The notes under the pieces are model-generated. The model was not told the DNA's origin. It made no database searches and saw nothing but the letters and a program-made list of their open reading frames with translations. 16,240 bases of DNA from Flavobacteriales bacterium (GTDB taxonomy: Bacteria; Bacteroidota; Bacteroidia; Flavobacteriales; Flavobacteriaceae), in contig JALVLX010000040.1 in NCBI GenBank assembly GCA_027032855.1, positions 1-16,240 on the forward strand, in the 5' to 3' direction. Made by a program: the position numbers and the translations under genes. Below are positions 13,268 to 16,240 of this stretch, piece by piece. Numbering within the stretch: the first letter of the stretch is position 1; every line of letters begins with the position of its first letter.

Positions 13268-15577
13268 ATGAAAGAAAAAAGATTAAGAAAAGCGGCGCTC
13301 AAATATCATATGGAGCCGCGACCGGGGAAAATAGAAGTTGTTCCCACCAAAAAACATAGTACACAACGTGATTTATCCTTGGCTTATTCGCCGGGGGTTG
13401 CCATTCCTTGTATGGAAATTCACGACAATCCTGAAGATGTTTACAAATATACCAACAAAGGCAATTTGGTGGCTGTTATTTCCAACGGAACAGCCGTTTT
13501 AGGTCTTGGAAATATCGGTGCGGGAGCCGGCAAGCCGGTGATGGAAGGTAAAGGTTTGTTGTTTAAAATTTTTGCCGATATCGATGTGTTTGATATTGAA
13601 GTAGATACCGAAAATGTTGATGAATTTATTGAAACCGTAAAAAAAATCGCGCCAACATTTGGTGGTATTAACCTTGAAGACATTAAAGCACCGGAAGCTT
13701 TTGAAATAGAAAGACGTTTAAAAGAAGAGTTAGACATACCGGTAATGCACGATGACCAACATGGTACGGCTATCATTTCGTCTGCGGCATTGCTCAATGC
13801 GGTGGAGTTAGCCGGTAAAAAAATGTCCGACATTAAGGTGGTGGTCAATGGAGCCGGTGCGGCTGCGGTGTCTTGTACAAAATTGTATCAGGCGTTGGGT
13901 GTGAAGAAAGAAAACACGGTTATGCTCGACAGTAAAGGCGTTATCAGAAAAGATAGGGACAATTTGAGCGAACAAAAAGCACTTTTTGCCACAGACCGTG
14001 ATATCCATACACTTGAAGATGCCATGAAAGATGCCGATGTTTTTGTCGGTTTGTCGGTAGGAAATCTTTTGAATGAAGCGCATTTAAAATCCATGGCAGA
14101 TAATCCGATTGTGTTTGCACTTGCTAACCCGACACCGGAAATTGATTATAAATTGGCAATGAGTATCCGTAAAGATATCATCATGGCTACCGGCCGTTCC
14201 GATTATCCCAATCAAGTTAACAATGTCCTTGGTTTCCCTTTTATTTTCAGAGGAGCACTTGATGTCAGAGCAACGGCTATCAATGAAGAAATGAAATTGG
14301 CTGCGGTTTATGCATTGGCAAATTTGGCTAAGGAAACAGTACCTGAACAAGTCAATGCCGCTTATCAAGAAAAACACCTGACTTTTGGTAAAGATTATAT
14401 CATTCCCAAGCCTTTTGACCCGCGTTTGATTTATAAAATTCCGCCGGCAATCGCCCGTGCGGCTATGGAAAGTGGTGTGGCACGTCAGCCTATTGAGGAT
14501 TTTAAAAAATATGAAGAGGAATTGATAGAACGCTTAGGTGTAGAGACCAAACAAATCAGAATGATTACCAATTTAGCCAAAAAAGACCCTAAACGTGTGG
14601 TTTATCCCGAAGCGGATTTGCCGGAAGTATTAAAAGCCGCTTATATCGCATATGAAGAAGGTATTGCTTTACCTATTTTACTTGGTAACAAAGAAGCTAT
14701 TGAAGAGCTGAAAAAAGAATTGGATTACACGGAAGAATTGCCGGTTATTGATGTTATTGCACCCGAATCACATAAAAAACTGGAAGAATTTGCTGAAATT
14801 TTTTGGAAAAAACACCAGCGTAAAGGTATTACGATAATAGAAGCGCGAAAATTGATGCGAAACCGTAATTATTTTGGTGCTATGATGGTTGAAACCGGAG
14901 AAGCCGATGCAATTGTTACCGGTTATTCACGTAGTTTTAAAACCGTGTTTAAACCGATGATTCAAGTGATTGGTAAACGTCCGGGAGTTGACAAAGTTTT
15001 TGCCACAACTTTGTTGATTACCAAAAAAGGACCTTTGTTTTTCACCGATTCATCTATAGTTGTCAATCCGGATACCAATGATATCGTCAATATGACCTCT
15101 ATGATGACCGAAGTGGTTAAGATGTTTAGAATCAGACCGAATATTGCATTGTTGTCATTTTCTAATTTCGGTTCGTCTAAAGACCCTGAAGCACAAAAAA
15201 TGAAGATAGCAGTTAAAATTCTTAAAGAAAAATATCCGGACTTGAATATTGACGGCGAAATGCAAGCGGATTATGCATTGAATAAAATACTCTTGAAAGA
15301 AGATTTTCCGTTTTCTGATTTAGTTAACAAAAAAGTCAATACATTGATATTCCCTAATCTTGATTCTGCCAATATTGGATACCGTTTGGTCAAGGAATTA
15401 ACCGGCGCTCAAATGGTGGGGCCTATTATGATGGGAATGAATAAGCCCGTTCATAACCTGCAAGTTGGATCAACTGCTGACGAGATTGTCAACATGACGA
15501 TTGTAGCGGTTATCGATGCGCAGATGTATGAGAAACGCATGAAACGACTTGAAAAAAAGCAAAACGGTAAAAAGTAG
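13268..15577 (+). CDS. maeB: NADP-dependent malic enzyme with C-terminal phosphotransacetylase-like domain
   Basis: The enzyme decarboxylates malate to pyruvate and makes NADPH, opposite in flux to pckA at the other end of the window. From the ATG at 13268 it has 769 residues. The malic part (about 1-410) shows SLAYSPGVAIPC (37-48), GLGNIGAGAGKPVMEGKG (79-96), HDDQHGTA (161-168), the nucleotide fold VVVNGAGAAAVS (191-202), FALANPTPEI and PNQVNNVLGFPF. The C-terminal part (about 425-765, beginning RVVYPEADLPEVLKAA) is the phosphotransacetylase-like domain of MaeB proteins, which in characterised members serves allosteric control by acetyl-CoA rather than catalysis. The frame is open to a TTG at 13250, but the ATG start matches the family's usual N-terminus and sits at a normal distance from the -7 element. 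Two terminators follow. Confidence 0.95.
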   Translation: MKEKRLRKAALKYHMEPRPGKIEVVPTKKHSTQRDLSLAYSPGVAIPCMEIHDNPEDVYKYTNKGNLVAVISNGTAVLGLGNIGAGAGKPVMEGKGLLFKIFADIDVFDIEVDTENVDEFIETVKKIAPTFGGINLEDIKAPEAFEIERRLKEELDIPVMHDDQHGTAIISSAALLNAVELAGKKMSDIKVVVNGAGAAAVSCTKLYQALGVKKENTVMLDSKGVIRKDRDNLSEQKALFATDRDIHTLEDAMKDADVFVGLSVGNLLNEAHLKSMADNPIVFALANPTPEIDYKLAMSIRKDIIMATGRSDYPNQVNNVLGFPFIFRGALDVRATAINEEMKLAAVYALANLAKETVPEQVNAAYQEKHLTFGKDYIIPKPFDPRLIYKIPPAIARAAMESGVARQPIEDFKKYEEELIERLGVETKQIRMITNLAKKDPKRVVYPEADLPEVLKAAYIAYEEGIALPILLGNKEAIEELKKELDYTEELPVIDVIAPESHKKLEEFAEIFWKKHQRKGITIIEARKLMRNRNYFGAMMVETGEADAIVTGYSRSFKTVFKPMIQVIGKRPGVDKVFATTLLITKKGPLFFTDSSIVVNPDTNDIVNMTSMMTEVVKMFRIRPNIALLSFSNFGSSKDPEAQKMKIAVKILKEKYPDLNIDGEMQADYALNKILLKEDFPFSDLVNKKVNTLIFPNLDSANIGYRLVKELTGAQMVGPIMMGMNKPVHNLQVGSTADEIVNMTIVAVIDAQMYEKRMKRLEKKQNGKK

Positions 15578-15598
15578 TTTTTTATAAACGAAATTTAT

Positions 15599-15631
15599 CA
15601 AAAACCATCTCTGTTACGGAGGTGGTTTTTA
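15599..15631 (+). terminator. maeB: Rho-independent terminator of maeB
   Basis: AAAACCATCTC (15601-15611) pairs with GAGGTGGTTTT (15619-15629) with one T-G wobble and a 7-base loop, then a T-run. It starts about 22 bases after the maeB stop. The A-run on the other side could also serve transcripts coming from rho. Confidence 0.8.
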
Positions 15632-15724
15632 ATTGTGTTTGTATTTAACAAATTATTTGATACCTCACTCCATGTTACAAACAAAAATATAGAGTTTTTT
15701 TTGAATTGTGCAAGGTTTTTTAAT

Positions 15725-15761
15725 AAAAAAGACCTAGGGGGTTTGTTAAATCCCCTAGGTC
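15725..15761 (-). terminator. rho: Rho-independent terminator of the rho gene
   Basis: GACCTAGGGG (15731-15740) pairs perfectly over 10 bp with CCCCTAGGTC (15752-15761), with an 11-base loop. On the - strand it is followed by six T. It is about 115 bases after the rho stop, beyond a heptamer array. It is the strongest hairpin in the window. Confidence 0.85.
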
Positions 15762-15841
15762 CGTAAATATTTGATAGTCAACGAAAAATTGTTTTTATCT
15801 ATATAAATTTCTTATCAGCTGTATTTTATTTTCTATCTGCA

Positions 15842-15869
15842 CTTTCAACTTTCAACTTTTGACTTTCAA
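15842..15869 (-). repeat. AGTTGAA heptamer array 3' of rho
   Basis: On the rho strand the units AGTTGAA, AGTCAAA, AGTTGAA and AGTTGAA begin 5-6 bases after the stop. The + strand shows CTTTCAA twice, CTTTTGA, then CTTTCAA. The AGTTGAA unit also occurs behind pckA. Confidence 0.8.
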
Positions 15870-15875
15870 CTCTTG

Positions 15876-16240
15876 TTAATCATTCATCGACAACAAAAAT
15901 TCCTCGTTAGTACGGGTGTCTTCAATACGTTCTTTGACAAACTGCATGGCTTCTACCGGATTCATATCTGCTAGATAGCGACGGAGTAACCACATACGTT
16001 GTACGGTTCTGTCGTCGTGGAGTAGGTCATCGCGGCGGGTACTTGAATTTTTAATGTCAATAGCCGGATACAAACGACGGTTTGCCAAGTTGCGGTCTAA
16101 TTGCAATTCCATGTTACCGGTACCTTTAAATTCTTCAAAGATGACTTCATCCATTTTGGAGCCGGTATCAATCAAAGCAGTAGCGACAATGGTCAACGAA
16201 CCGCCTTCTTTGATATTTCTTGCCGCCCCAAAGAAACGTT
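15876..16240 (-). CDS. rho: Transcription termination factor Rho, C-terminal part only
   Basis: Rho is a ring-shaped RNA helicase that ends transcription of untranslated messages. About 121 codons are visible, running off the right edge. The frame stays open upstream of the internal TTG at 16196. The visible protein starts RFFGAARNIKEGGSLTIV and continues TALIDTGSKMDEVIFEEF, then the R-loop GTGNMEL that lines the RNA channel, NRRLYPAIDI, RRDDLL and the end FLLSMND. This order matches the last quarter of E. coli Rho, within the RecA-type ATPase domain. The P-loop and RNA-binding domain lie outside the window. A heptamer array and a strong hairpin follow the stop. Rho's own gene thus ends at an intrinsic terminator that does not need Rho. 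Confidence 0.97.
   Translation of the reverse strand, partial: RFFGAARNIKEGGSLTIVATALIDTGSKMDEVIFEEFKGTGNMELQLDRNLANRRLYPAIDIKNSSTRRDDLLHDDRTVQRMWLLRRYLADMNPVEAMQFVKERIEDTRTNEEFLLSMND

Noticed and set aside
15731..15761. Perfect inverted repeat near rho as an operator or insertion-sequence end
   Set aside because: The stem is followed by six T on the rho strand and sits 3' of the gene, so an intrinsic terminator explains it fully.

Overview
This window is AT-rich bacterial chromosome, almost certainly from the phylum Bacteroidota and most likely a Flavobacteriia-like member. Four things point there. The TonB protein has the short N-terminus, acidic/proline linker and PPIYPGC-type C-terminal domain common in flavobacteria. 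There is a bacterial geranylgeranylglyceryl phosphate synthase of the Bacteroidota type. Several upstream regions carry the Bacteroidota -7 element TAnnTTTG and lack strong Shine-Dalgarno sequences. The intergenic DNA is rich in REP-like palindromes and short repeats of the kind scattered through such genomes.

Layout. At the left edge is the C-terminal half of ATP-type phosphoenolpyruvate carboxykinase (pckA, + strand), followed by a bidirectional hairpin terminator. From about 1083 to 7922 all genes lie on the - strand. In transcription order they are queE (queuosine/7-deazaguanine synthesis), a TonB-family energy transducer, deoC, an MscS-type mechanosensitive channel, the wreck of a REP-associated Y1 transposase among its palindromes, a METTL7/PmtA-like SAM methyltransferase, and a GGGP synthase. 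From 8153 to 15577 the genes are on the + strand: the sbcD-sbcC nuclease operon (3-base gap) and a malic enzyme-phosphotransacetylase fusion (maeB). The right edge holds the C-terminal part of rho on the - strand, converging on maeB across two hairpin terminators.

Functionally this is mostly core housekeeping: gluconeogenesis and anaplerosis (pckA, maeB), deoxynucleoside salvage (deoC), tRNA modification (queE), DNA end processing (sbcDC), transcription termination (rho), envelope energisation and osmotic safety (TonB, MscS), and a possible unusual ether lipid step (GGGP synthase). No CRISPR array, prophage, toxin-antitoxin pair, complete insertion sequence, tRNA or rRNA was seen, and no defence or biosynthetic cluster.

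The unexplained structure lies between the genes. First, tandem heptanucleotide arrays (units such as AAATTAG, AATTGAG and AGTTGAA) lie just 3' of many genes and read the same way relative to the gene they follow. They are found mainly after genes with no visible hairpin terminator. Second, the deoC-mscS and methyltransferase-GGGPS spacers share one modular plan. Third, a transposase remnant with an internal deletion sits among several copies of a REP-like palindrome that it, or a full-length relative, may once have mobilised.
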